From assembly GCF_034702125.1 (NCBI RefSeq), contig NC_085872.1, forward strand, positions 33,886,088 through 33,950,087: a stretch of 64,000 bases of DNA, written 5' to 3'. Positions within the stretch are counted from its first letter, which is position 1. Each line of letters opens with the position of its first letter. The translations under genes were made by a program, and so were the position numbers. This stretch comes from Engraulis encrasicolus (Eukaryota; Chordata; Actinopteri; Clupeiformes; Engraulidae). Positions 1 to 12,759 of this stretch are shown here, piece after piece. The notes below the pieces were generated by a model. It ran no database searches. It had not been told where the DNA came from and saw only the letters and a list, made by a program, of their open reading frames with translations.

Positions 1-205
1 TCCAACATGATCAGAAGCTCTGTGGTTTTCTCATTTTTATTTAAAAAAGAGATATAGCCTACTGTAATTGGCATGGTATTCATTGTATTGTGTATTTTTT
101 TTTTCATTTTCTCTGCTCAAAGCAATGTGCCCAAGCCAAAATGAGTTCTCACTGCTCTCTGTATGTTTTCCAGTATAGGCTATTTCAAAAGTAATATGCA
201 CAGCC

Positions 206-499
206 AGGGCCGCTGCTAAGGTTTTGGGGGCCTAGGCATAACTGGTCAGGAGGCCCCCTCATAAGTAAATACTACTACTGCTACTAATAATAATGCTAAT
301 TACTGTATTCACAATTACAGTTTGTCTGAAAAATGATGGCCCTTTTGATAACTAACAAAAATGTTTTCAAATGTAATGAAATATTTTTTCATGATGTTTT
401 TAGTCAGTCTCAATTTAGGAGGTCACAATTTTGGGGGCAAAGTGGTTGAGGTTCTAAAAGCACTCTGTTTACTCTGCTTATGCCTAACGGCAGCCTTGT
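206..499. mobile_element. hAT-type MITE with target-site duplication
   Basis: The 8-bp direct repeat gcacacgcc-like word read as gcacagcc lies at 198-205 and again at 500-507, bracketing this segment. The ends are roughly inverted (agggccgctgct at the left, ggcagcctt near the right). An 8-bp duplication and no coding capacity fit a non-autonomous hAT element. The family name is not known to me. Confidence 0.6.
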
Positions 500-539
500 G
501 CACAGCCTTTAATATCAATTTGATATTTTAATCTGTTCT

Positions 540-745
540 GTATCGCATCGTATCGTACCGAATCGCACTGCATCGCATGGCATTATAATTGTATCGCGCC
601 ATATCGAACTGCATCGCAGTAGGTAGGAGAATCGTATCGTATCTTACCACTGGTAATTTCATGAATCGTGACTGTATCGTATCGTTGCCATGTGTATCGA
701 GATGCACATCGTATCGCTTTGATGATGAAGATTCCCATCCCTAGT
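540..745. repeat. Degenerate atcgt-rich repeat
   Basis: Dozens of variants of atcgtatcg/atcgcat occur in about 200 bases, ending in a segment reading cccatccctag. This resembles the internal part of common fish DNA-transposon derivatives, but I cannot define both ends. Confidence 0.4.
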
Positions 746-896
746 AGGCACAGAAACCACAATTAAACTCAATTAATGTTTAAATTGGTAGTTGCGATGG
801 TGGGGAGATTAACCAAATGGGGGCGGGGCAAAACATTTGGCCAAAACATAGAACATAGAAATATGTGTCAGAGTTACGGAATTTTTGTCATTAGTT

Positions 897-1187
897 GCAC
901 AATGAAAGCGAAAGCCCAACTTTGAAACTCCAACTTCCCTTGTCACATTGACACTGCACACAACGGAATTGCATTTATGCCTCACCCGTGCAAGGGGGCA
1001 GCCCCCAATGGCGCCCCAAGGGAGCAGTGCGGCAGGACAGTACCATGCTCAGGGTACCTCAGTCATGGTGGAGTATGGGGGAGAGCACTGGTTAACTCCC
1101 CCCACCAACCTGGCGGGTCGGTAGTCGAACCGGCAACCTTTGGGCTACAAATTTGACGCCCTGACCGCTTACCCATGACTGCCCTAA
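897..1187 (-). mobile_element. tRNA-derived SINE, family A, near full length
   Basis: Read on the minus strand, a tRNA-like head holds an A-box-like word (gggtaagcggt) and a B-box-like word (ggttcgactac near 1120). It is followed by a conserved body with ggggctgcccccttgcacgg and gtgaggcataaatgcaat. The same body recurs at 9085-9370 (plus), 17679-17812 (plus, 3' part) and 38555-38704 (minus). This is the most complete of the four copies. Confidence 0.75.
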
Positions 1188-1587
1188 ATGCAATGTCTGC
1201 ATTGCTAGTACAATGTGGAGGTAGATGTTGGGCACATAGTGTCATGGCTAAAATAGTTGACTTTCACTTTGTTTGCTTCAACCCGTTTTGCTCTCACATC
1301 AGGTGGTGCCCCGTCCCCCGTTTTCGCTTGCCATCTGTGTAACTGTTGATGGCATGCAGAAAATGACTAATTATTACATTTGCATATGCATATGGGAGTG
1401 TGGGCATCATCCAGACAGTAAACCGCATGCAAATCAGAATGCATGCAAATCAAATATCAGTCATGTACATGAACATTTTTAAAGTGGGGTAATCCAAATA
1501 TAAATAACGCATGTGTCTGTTGTATTCTATCATCTCAGCAAAGGTGTGCTGTGCTCTTGGTCACTTGGTCAAATACCATGTAGATTG

Positions 1588-1727
<140 letters not shown>

Positions 1728-1800
1728 ATGCGGGTGTGCCTACATGCGGGTGTGCCTGCATGCGGGTGTGTGCACATCACTTTGTGCATGTGTGTGTGCT

Positions 1801-1975
1801 CAAAAAGGCACTATAGGTCAAAGAAAGGTATAGAGAGATTTCCTCTGTGTTAAACCATGTATAATCTGCCTGTATCTCACCATGTGCTCTGTTAAGGCAA
1901 CACTGATGAGACTGAAAGGCACACAGGTAGCTCAAGCAGTCATCAGAGTATTCTAAGAGGTTCTAGAGGAAAAAA
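1801..1975 (+). repeat. Dispersed duplicate of 5284-5450
   Basis: The sequence starting aggtcaaagaaaggtata and running through caccatgtgctctgttaa and gagactgaaagg recurs with modest divergence at 5284-5450. Both copies lie just downstream of a long (TG)n tract, so the duplicated unit probably includes the microsatellite. Confidence 0.75.
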
Positions 1976-2527
1976 GAACCTGCAATGCTGCTTTGTTTAA
2001 TTTTTATTTTTACAAGTTGCTGTCCTTTCGTCTTCATGATCATGAACGTTTTGGTATGAATGTCTAATGAGCCAGTCATCAACACTTCATGCAAAATGTA
2101 TAAAAGCTTTTATGAGTGGGTTATGCAGGAACATGTTAAGTAAAGTGTTACCAAATAATTAGTGGGGAAAATGCCAAACTCCCCCTTGAAGCTTGTGCAT
2201 TAAAGGAGCTCTAAGTAACTTTTTAGCTAATTAATCACCAGTTCCTCGATGCACAAATGGGTCATTAGAAGGTGAATGAAAACTCCACCGTCTGTGGGCT
2301 AAAAACAACTTTTGTGAGTCACAGCAAGCTTGATTGCCTTATGAGCCATTTGAAAATCTGTATATGATCACATTAAGATAAGAATAAGATAAGTTAAGAT
2401 AAGGTAAGAAAGAAAGAAAAAAGTTTTGTCTGTCATACATGAAACAGAAAATTGTCCAGTCATTCTCACAGACATTAAACAAGACATGACAAAACAAGAC
2501 ATATCAAGACAAGACAATATGTGTATG

Positions 2528-2694
2528 CAGAGGCGCATCTTGCCACCAGGCAAGGCAGGCATCCGCTTGGGGCCCCAAGGCCCTAGATAGTGAATAACAG
2601 CCCATACTTTACCACAGTAGTGGGGATTTCGGTTCACATGTTCATTCTTTTGCGATTTCGCTTGGGGCCCCACCTGACCCTAGAATCGCCTCTG
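2528..2694. mobile_element. hAT-type MITE, 167 bp, perfect 8-bp TSD
   Basis: The word tgtgtatg stands at 2520-2527 and at 2695-2702. Between them the element begins cagaggcgcat and ends aatcgcctctg, which are inverted copies. A short element with inverted ends and an 8-bp duplication is typical of hAT derivatives. Confidence 0.8.
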
Positions 2695-2702
2695 TGTGTA
2701 TG

Positions 2703-4898
<2,196 letters not shown>

Positions 4899-4921
4899 TG
4901 TTTAAAAATGCACTAGGTCAA

Positions 4922-5283
4922 CTCTTCCCAAACCTTTTCCTCTGCGCACCCCCTTGTACATTTCAATATGGTTTGCGCACCCCCTAAGCGAATATTTTGG
5001 TGTGCTGACGGCCACGCAAGTATGATTCACTGCACATTAACTGCACATTATGCACGGTTGTTTTGGGGAATCCTCTTTTCCAATAGTCTAGTCTAGGTTA
5101 AACTACACTTCAGATGGACCCTTCCAGCATGCAATTCATCATACAATTAAAAACTACTTCATGTTCATTAAGGCTGGATAAAAACTCACATATCCACCAT
5201 TACTCTATTTAGCTCACGCACCCCCTTATGGCAGGCGGCACACCCCCAGTGGTGCACGCACCACAGTTTGGGAGTCCCTGCAT
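4922..5283. mobile_element. DNA element inserted in a duplicated unit
   Basis: The word taggtcaa occurs at 4914-4921 and 5284-5291, flanking the segment. The ends contain inverted words (cttcccaaac near the left, gtttgggag near the right). The related unit at 1801 lacks this segment, so the pair acts as filled and empty site. An 8-bp duplication suggests hAT. Confidence 0.65.
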
Positions 5284-5450
5284 TAGGTCAAAGAAAGGTA
5301 TAGAGATTGATTCTATGTTAAACCATTGATAATCTACCTGTATTTCACCATGTGCTCTGTTAATGCAACGCTGGTGAGACTGAAAGGTACATACTTAGCT
5401 GGTAGCTCAAGCAGTGATCAGAGTGTTCTTAAAGTTTTTTGGGTGCTGTT
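5284..5450 (+). repeat. Dispersed duplicate of 1801-1975
   Basis: Second copy of the unit described at 1801-1975; both continue into gtagctcaagcagt and an agagt.ttct segment. Confidence 0.75.
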
Positions 5451-5714
5451 GCCGTTTCCAACTATAGGTTTTCGCTTTGCTCTGCTTGTGTCATTATATG
5501 TTGTTTAGTTTAGTAACATTTATAAAATTACTCATGGACTGTTACAGTCACATACAGTTAACAGCAAAGGAATCAGTCAGATTAAAACTTCTTCAAGAAA
5601 CATTTCTGTCAGGTATGTTTGCTATACTGTTCCCAAAGTATTTCTTGTTCTTCTCTGCTGTCTATGTAAGAGGAATACACCTTACCTGGGGAAGATGCAC
5701 TTGACTGGGTAAAA

Positions 5715-5942
5715 AGTTTGCCTGATTATCATCAACTTTTAAATCTCGTACCGAGAAGATAACAAATAACGTTTCCCAAGCGGCCTGGTTAACCTGCCTC
5801 CCTCGGTTTGCTACTGGTCGAGGCCAGAAAAGCCAAATTCTCCAAAGGTCAGAAACGATATTTGTATTGCTCCTGGCCTGACTATACTGGATCCAACGCC
5901 GGTGGTGTTCCATCACTAGGAGGGCGTGGCCTGGCAAGTAAA
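5715..5942 (-). repeat. Dispersed repeat, inverted copy of 50045-50280
   Basis: Words such as gcctgatt, aaatctcg, tggttaacctgcctccct, tttgtattgctcctg and ggcgtggcctggc recur in reverse complement inside the copb2 intron at 50045-50280. Ends resemble ctagcc/ggctag inverted termini. Probably a MITE family. Confidence 0.55.
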
Positions 5943-6485
5943 AAGCTACAGGGATGGATTTTTTTTAAAAAAAATACTCGGTTTCAGCTTTTCGTGGTTA
6001 GCAAAAAGAGAGCCTCCTTACACATCACCTAGACCTCTCCACATTTGAATGTGGTGCCATACATACTCAGCTTCTCTCTGACGTAATCGTGTCACCCTTT
6101 GCTGAAATAAAGCTCAGTAGCAGTTTTCCCTCTCTATATTGAATGCTCCCTTTGTCTACTTTTTCTACCGTTTTCATGCTCATGTCTTCTGTTGCCATTC
6201 TACCATTCAGATGTAGCTCTCCGCATACCTGGTGCACGTTCTGTCACATGCATACTTTTTGGTATCTAACATCTCCAAGACAATATTTAAACAGAATTTG
6301 AGAAATATCTGTTTGGCTTTACTGTATATACTGTTGTACATGGACAGTTCCCTTCGAACTAGGCCTATATGTTTTTCATATTGAAGTAAGATGTGAATGT
6401 AGTAGTTTGAGTTCAACAGTGAAAATGAATGGCAAGGTGAATGTAATACAAAGTTACAAACTTCCAGTTCTATTCTCCCACATAT

Positions 6486-6486
<1 letters not shown>

Positions 6487-6521
<35 letters not shown>
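6487..6521. repeat. Short (TG)n/(GTGC) microsatellite
   Basis: A TG run merging into gcgtgcgtgcgt. A short telomere-like ggttagggttaggg also occurs near 6876-6890. Confidence 0.9.
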
Positions 6522-6908
6522 CGTGCGTGTCTGCACGTGCGTGCGTACATGAGGTATTTCCGTGGCAGTTGGCAGCCTTTGTACTGTATCTTTGGAGCAT
6601 GGAACCTCTTGTTGAAACGTCTGCTCAGCAGGGGCTGAAGACTTAAGCAGTCTCTCTTTGTCACTCTCACTTTTCACTCCTTCTGTCACTCATGAGCCTT
6701 TCTCTCTATGCACAGACCCTTGCACACAGATCTGCATGTCTGCTTGCATTAAGATTACCGTAGTGGGTTCTGACCAATACAAATGTATTTTAGGTGGTAT
6801 CATGTGCTTCCAGAGTTTACCATTCGCTCACTGGCTGCTGCAGCCTCTGCATTGTACAGTATATTCCTAGTTTTGGTTAGGGTTAGGGTTGGGGTTTTTG
6901 GCTGAGAC

Positions 6909-7083
6909 TAGGGCTCTAAATTAACACCAGCCAACCAGCCAAATGCTGGTGAAATTTCAGTTTGGCTGGTAGAAAACACCAACTTACTAGCCACTTTGAC
7001 CCATTAGTGAGTGTGTGTTTGGCTAGTAAGATTAACATCTACTTGCCATTTTGGCTGGTGGCGAAAAAAGTTAATTTAGAGAC
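6909..7083 (+). mobile_element. MITE, ctctaaattaac family, copy 1
   Basis: Begins tagggctctaaattaac and ends gttaatttagag, forming inverted termini. The interior repeats gccaa/ttggctggt words. Related copies occur at 53409-53764 and 54530-54712. Confidence 0.75.
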
Positions 7084-7431
7084 ACACTCTGTAGCTGTCA
7101 CTCATTTCTGTGGAAGACATGGTCCAATCACATGCACAATATCTAAGGAAGCACTTGAGATATACAGTATGTAGAAAGGTACAATGGAAGGAGTTTAAAA
7201 TGTAAAATGGGAGTAGTGTTCAGTGTTCACAAATAAAAAATGGTATCACAACTAATGCAAATCTGAATAACCTTTAGTAAACCAATTGTGAGTACTCCTA
7301 AGATTATGGAGTATGGGAGAGAAAGCTTATCCAGTATATTTGTGCTTTGTTGTTTTGTTTTTTATCCTGTCCATTAGGTCTAGTAGTGTGTAGTTTTTTG
7401 TACCACCCCCTCTCTCTCTCTTTGACTCTAG

Positions 7432-7610
7432 CAGGACTACTGTGAATCCCACTCCATCAGTGGTTCACTCCATCTCTTCCGGAGGGTGAGGAGCGAGTGG
7501 CCAGGTGGTGAGCCTCCCCAGAAACGACGGGTCAAGGAGGACTACCATTACACTTGCGCACAGTGTGGCCAGGCGAAACACAACACAACAGGCCACTCTC
7601 AACTAAAGGG
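7432..7610 (+). pseudogene. Possible exon or remnant with zinc-ribbon-like motif
   Basis: A pyrimidine tract ending tttgactctag is followed by an open stretch of about 60 codons with a Cys-X2-Cys-Gly and Thr-Gly-His-Ser pattern (CAQCGQAKHNTTGHSQLKG). Similar short Cys/His motifs occur in uncharacterised fish proteins and transposon-derived genes. No partner exons are identifiable in the window, so it may be an isolated remnant or one exon of an unseen gene. Confidence 0.3.
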
Positions 7611-7715
7611 GCCCTTGGTACTGCCCTGCCCTGCCCTGTCCTGCCCTGCCTCCGGACTCTCTGTTACAGATGGGAAGGAGTCCATGCAGGGGAGTAACTA
7701 TGTTGTTCTGTAAAT

Positions 7716-8412
7716 TGATTGAGGATATTGGATAGTGGGATAGGTGGATAGTGGGATATTAGATGGTACATTATATAATTTCTGTGTGGAGATAGCGGCG
7801 TAAGGTATACCCCCGCAGCCCCCGCAAGGCAGGGGGGCCCATATGAGGCAGGGGGCCCACATGACATGGGCCCACATGACACAGCCCTTGACTTGAAGAA
7901 ACAGGCCCCCTCCACATGATATCAGGCCCTCTTTTTTCGTTCGGGGGCCCATTCTTGGTAGCTTGCAGGGTGGCCTGAAGTACTTGCGTTACGCCAGTGA
8001 GGTATAATGCATACTACACCTAAGATAATAGATAACTACAATGACACAATAATTGCAATATACAATACATATAAAATAATAATTACACGATTATTATACA
8101 TTTATTTACATTTTTGGTGCTGTTTTCACGCAACTCTTGTGGTGTAAGAGTAACACAGCCATTCTTTGGGTGGAAATTCCAGGTGCAAATCCTGGCAAGG
8201 GTGTCATCCAATTCAGCGTTAAAAAATGTATATACGTGTATATAGTTTTTAAAAAGAAAATACAGTAGAACACTGGAGCAGACTTAAAAGCTCTCATATT
8301 AGTCTGTACATTGACCATAGGGTAAAAAGAAAGCAAATGATATCTTTTCCTCTCTTTCCCCATTTCCTCCTCTTTTTTCCCCTCTTTCCTCCACCACGGC
8401 AGTCCATTATGC
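7716..8412. other. No gene recognised
   Basis: AT-rich sequence with a G/C-rich patch near 7805-7960 containing repeated gggggccca words. A tRNA-like stretch (ggtgtaagag then ggtgcaaatcc) near 8138-8200 may be a decayed SINE head. Confidence 0.4.
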
Positions 8413-8596
8413 ACCATCCTTGGCCTAGATCAGAGAGTTGCAGGTTTGAATGTTACCCTTCCACTCCCTGTCTCACTCCATGGCTGAAGTGCCCTTGAGT
8501 AAGATACCTGCTCCAGGGACTGTAACCAACACCCTGGTCTTAAAATAACTAATGCGCTTGGGATAATCATGCCAGCTAAGTGTAATGTAATGTACA
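8413..8596 (+). mobile_element. tRNA-SINE with LINE-like tail
   Basis: The run gttgcaggtttgaatgtta (B-box-like), tgaagtgcccttgagtaaga, ctgctccagggactgtaacc, then cgcttgggataatcatgcc and agctaagtgtaatgtaatg matches the organisation of widespread teleost SINEs whose 3' end mimics a LINE tail followed by short tandem repeats. Confidence 0.7.
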
Positions 8597-8974
8597 GTAT
8601 GCTATTATGTGCCAGCTGTGTGTGCACACATACGTGTATGTGTGATTATCTGTTTCAGGTGAATGAGACAAATAACTGACAGGACTATATTAGCCTGGGC
8701 CCAACACTACTGTCAGACTGCATAACATTTCACTTGTCATTTAGGCTCCTTAATGCACTTTAATGACTATGAGCCATAAAACAATACATAGTTAAAATCT
8801 CTGCAAGATATGCTATGTAATGGCAGGAATTTGTTTTTGTCATTGTTGGCTCGCATCTCTCAGAGATTCATGTTGATATGCACATGTCATGCTTCACTAC
8901 ACAGCAAGTACAGCTCAACATAGTATGATTCTGCAAAGGAAAATCATTGGAACAGTGTTTATATTTTTGTGCAG

Positions 8975-8978
<4 letters not shown>

Positions 8979-9061
<83 letters not shown>
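8979..9061. repeat. (TC)n microsatellite
   Basis: Uninterrupted CT dinucleotide tract of about 83 bases. Confidence 0.98.
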
Positions 9062-9064
<3 letters not shown>

Positions 9065-9084
9065 CACATGCACGACATCATGCA

Positions 9085-9370
9085 CTACATCTTTGTAGCC
9101 CAAAGGTTGCCGGTTCGACTCCTGACCCAACAGGTTGGTGGGGGGAGTAATTAACCAGTGCTCTCCCCATCCTCCTCCATGACTGAGATACCCTGAGCAT
9201 GGTACCGTCCCGCCACACTGCTCCCTTTCGGGCGCCATTGGGGGCTGCCCCCTTGCACGGGTGAGGCATAAATGCAATAGCGTTGTGTGCAGTGTGCAGT
9301 GTTCACTTGTGTGCTGTGGAGTGCTGTGTCACAATGACAATGGGAGTTGGAGATTCCCAGTTGGGTTTTC
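9085..9370 (+). mobile_element. tRNA-derived SINE, family A, copy 2
   Basis: Contains the B-box-like ggttcgactcc at about 9112-9122 and the shared body (ggggctgcccccttgcacgg, gtgaggcataaatgcaat, tgtcacaatgacaatggga). The 5' head is shorter than in the copy at 897-1187 and abuts the (TC)n tract. Confidence 0.75.
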
Positions 9371-9677
9371 ACGCTTTCATCTTTATACACTACACAAACA
9401 CACCCATACCACTCCTCTCTTATACATAGCCTACTGTTTAAACTGGCTCCATCCGACTTGGTAACATGCATAATCCAAGGAAACGTTCACAGGCAATACA
9501 GACACTCCAAAAGGCATCGACATTATGGCATTTCAGATCTGTTGGAACATATTCGGAAATCCTTCTTTCAACCTTAATACTGATTCAATAGTAAACATGA
9601 AACATAGCTAGTATTTTTCCAGTGTTGTCACTTTAATATCTATTTTTTTGACAGCAAATATTAATCTGTGTTGTTAA

Positions 9678-9831
9678 AGGGGTATGCCACTAGCTTAGTG
9701 ACATGCTCCCTCTTTTAACTTGTCTTAAAGCAAGACAACGGCTTACATGAAAAATAAGACACTTTACCACCTTTATAAACCCTGGCCAACGATTTTAACT
9801 GTATTAAGCCCCAAAATAGTGGCATACCCCT
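9678..9831. mobile_element. MITE with TTAA duplication (piggyBac-like)
   Basis: ttaa occurs at 9674-9677 and 9832-9835. The element starts aggggtatgccact and ends agtggcatacccct, a near-perfect inverted pair. TTAA target duplication is the hallmark of piggyBac-type transposition; no transposase is encoded. Confidence 0.75.
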
Positions 9832-9994
9832 TTAAATTAACATTAGGCTGTGATATTCTAGACAACCAGCAGGGTTGGGTGGTTAGTGATCAAATAACTA
9901 CACCGCCTAAACCAAGCCCTACAGTCTGACTGCCATAATAATCTATGAATATCAGATAGGCAAAACTCAGCATGTCTGGACGTAAGTCTGCTTC

Positions 9995-10165
<171 letters not shown>

Positions 10166-10270
10166 TTATTGTCCCTGAGGGGATGTTAATGGTGTCCCAG
10201 AGGAGTCAGTTTCCTCTCCTGCACACTTCTCTCACCAACCGCGTCCAGGGGTCACCAAGAGACCATCAGT

Positions 10271-10705
10271 CAGAGCTGGACTGGCCATCTGGTATAGCTG
10301 GCATTTCACTGTGGGCCCTGCACCCTCATGGGCCCTATTTTTTTACATTTCTAGTTTAAAGAAACTCCCGCACACTGACCATTTCGCTGTTCTTTCTTTA
10401 ATAAACGTCGTTTCGGTACTAGACCTTCATCAGGCAATCTCTTGCCTGATGAAGGTCTAGTACCGAAATGGTCCAGCGAAATGGTCAATGTGCGGGAGTT
10501 TCTTTAAACTATTGCTGAGTGACCCATGGTGCCATCTCCGACGCACCTGCCAGCTGAGGTGTTCGAAAAAAGTCGAAGTTTAACGTTTTTTTACATTTCT
10601 GAAAGTAGGGGCCATCAAGGTGAGTCAGTTCTTTGCTGCTAATTACAAGGGGCCCCTTTAAGCCAAAAGTGCCCGGGCCCTATTTCTCCCTCAGTGCAGC
10701 CCTGG
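10271..10705. mobile_element. MITE interrupted by a hairpin element
   Basis: The left end reads cagagctggactggcc and the right end cagtgcagccctggcc. GGGCCC-rich words are shared by both halves. The element is split by the insertion at 10353-10585, so it is the older of the two. Confidence 0.5.
10353..10585. mobile_element. Hairpin element with 15-bp TSD and hammerhead-like cores
   Basis: The 15-base word tttttttacatttct is present at 10338-10352 and 10586-10600. Inside, an arm beginning tttaaagaaactcccgcac pairs with a second arm ending gcgggagtttctttaaac, around a four-base turn near 10437-10440. A tail of about 75 bases follows. Each arm, read on its own strand, has CTGATGA, 12 bases, then GAAA (10446-10468 on plus, 10434-10411 on minus). 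No coding capacity. A long duplication fits target-primed reverse transcription better than a cut-and-paste transposon. Confidence 0.65.
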
Positions 10706-11487
10706 CCTCCGTTCTCAGAGGGGATGGGGGGTGGGGGGATTGGTGGTATTGGGTGGTTAGAGCGAAGTACAATCCTTTCTGTGATATACAGCTCATAGGC
10801 AACTGTCTCGTCCCTCTTTCTCAATTCAAAAGTTAAGTATGACATATCTTCAGTGAGACGGCTGAATGGCTTATAAATAAAGCTATCTACTAAGTTGCAC
10901 TGAGAAGTGTAGTGATTCGTCATATCCACATGCTATTTCTAAAAATGTGAAATTTATTTGGAATTTATGTGTTTCCATTTCAGATGATCACTGGCAGTAG
11001 ACTGGAAAGGAGATACGTCTGCAGCATCCTATGTGCATAAGCCTGCTTTAATAATGCATATTATATACAGCTACCATACTTCAGCAACAAAAAACAATGA
11101 AACAACAAAAACCTGTATTAATCTGTTTGAATATAGAAGACAAATGGACAAAACTTTCTTCTCTGGATTGATCTTCAATGTCTAGACACATTAATAACTG
11201 TACAGTTTTGACTGCTTGTCTAAGCCAGTCCCAGTAGACGAACAAGCATTAACAATCACACATCAACTCTTGATTGGAGAGATTCAAGAGGAAGAGGCAA
11301 GGAAGTGGCTTTGTAATCATCAGTTGGGGGGAATATTATCAAAATGCATCTGTGCTTATAAATATATTGAGGCAAACAAGTGTTACTTATCAGACACCAA
11401 CTCCAGGTTACAGAGAAATAAGGAATAAGCACGGAAGTGCCTTGACGTTATATTGGTGCATCTGTTCTTAGGCATAAAGCACAATAT

Positions 11488-11765
11488 TTGAGTCAGAGTC
11501 AGAGTCAGAGTGTACTTTATTATCCCCAGGGGGAAATTTGTCTTGGGCTTCACCCACTGCATTGTATACAGTACTTACATACACACATACATTCATACAA
11601 CATAAAAAAACATAAAAAACATAGAGACATTGAACTGTGCACTGCACTGTGTGAGTATGGCATGTCTATCTTTCATTAAGCAATCTTATGGCAGTTGGGA
11701 CAAAGGAGTTCTTACATTTTACTAGTCTGCAGTTTAATGTCCTGAGAACTGTAATCCCATATCTG
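11488..11765 (+). mobile_element. Truncated LINE 3' fragment (probable)
   Basis: Triplicated agtcag followed by gtgtactttattatcccc, agggggaaatttgtcttggg, then atcttatggcagttgggacaaaggagttctta and ctgcagtttaatgtcctgag. These phrases are familiar from 3' segments of fish non-LTR retrotransposons. No intact frame. Confidence 0.5.
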
Positions 11766-12400
11766 CTTATTAGTTTCAATTCTACCACACTGTTGGATAA
11801 CAATAATTGACCACAAAAACAAAAAACTCTACTTTTTACGTGATACAATTTCACTGACGTTTTTAAAGCATGTGTTACTGAAGTGTTCAAATAAAGTACA
11901 ACTGAATATTGTTTTGAATATGTGTTGTTTTGAATACCATTCAAGTACCATTGTGTACCTGTATTCTACATGCAATACAGCTCCAGACCATTTTTATTAG
12001 AATAGCATGAAAAAGTTGATTTATTTCCATAATTCCATCAATAATGTTAAACTGCCATGGATTGTAGATTCATGGCCCAGTCTTTAACTATTCCAATAAT
12101 TAATTTTTTAATTTTTATATACGTTGGCCTTCCAGCTCAAAAAACCCATGAATTGGGGAATTCGCAGCATTAGAATAATGTAATAAAATCACATTTTTCT
12201 TCATCAAAATTCGGGTCACATTAAATCAGTTGAAATTTGGTACTTTCTACATAACATGCAATGTTCAATACTTGGTTAGGACATTCTCTGTCTTCATAAC
12301 GGCCATGATGCGTTTAACATTGAAGTCAATGGCAAAAACAGTGCATGGGAGTTATGGAAGCTCAGATATCATTGATGCTTTGCTGTCAGCTGTTCTTGTT

Positions 12401-12608
12401 TGTTGACCTGGTGCCCCACACTTCCCTCTTCAATATACCTTAAGATTTCTATGCCACGGTTTGGTGTTAACTCACCAGTTTAATTCTAAATCACCAGAAA
12501 TGAAACCCTTCTGGTGATTTAGAATTAAACTGGTGAGTTAGCGCCAAAACGTGGCATGGAAATCTACAGGGTATATTGAAGAGTGAAGTGTGGGGCACCA
12601 GGTCAACA
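12401..12608. mobile_element. Long near-perfect hairpin, about 99-nt arms
   Basis: The left arm starts tgttgacctggtgcccc and runs to ctaaatcaccagaa. After a loop of about nine bases (atgaaaccc) the right arm repeats it in reverse complement, ending ggggcaccaggtcaaca. I count under ten mismatches over about 99 paired positions. Probably a foldback MITE or a recently inverted duplication. Confidence 0.8.
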
Positions 12609-12629
12609 GGTTCAAAAGACGTTAAGTTC

Positions 12630-12758
12630 ATAAAACAATGAAAAAAGAACCGCAACACCGATGCTCCCATTTACTTCATTTTAATCTTGTGACGTTGGAA
12701 GGGCCAGGGTGGCCCGAAACGTCACAAGATTAAAACGGTTCTTTTTTCATTGTTTTAT
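12630..12758. mobile_element. Nested hairpin element
   Basis: An outer stem pairs taaaacaatgaaaaaagaac (12631-12650) with its complement at 12736-12757. An inner stem pairs ttttaatcttgtgacgtt with aacgtcacaagattaaaa (12718-12735) around a gggcc/ggccc tip. The tip ends in cgaaacg, as do the elements at 10353 and 18138. It lies only 21 bases from the hairpin at 12401-12608. Confidence 0.75.
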
Positions 12759-12759
12759 A

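Noticed and set aside
6876..6895. Telomere-like ggttaggg repeats
   Set aside because: Only about three units; too short to mean a telomere or fusion site.
8138..8200. Possible tRNA gene
   Set aside because: A- and B-box-like words are present but no cloverleaf can be closed; more likely a decayed SINE head.
8915..9277. Frames rich in Leu-Ser or Glu-Arg
   Set aside because: Translations of (TC)n/(GA)n tracts and the adjacent SINE; the same applies at 18974-19415, 20163-20453, 41972-42190 and 52693-52942.
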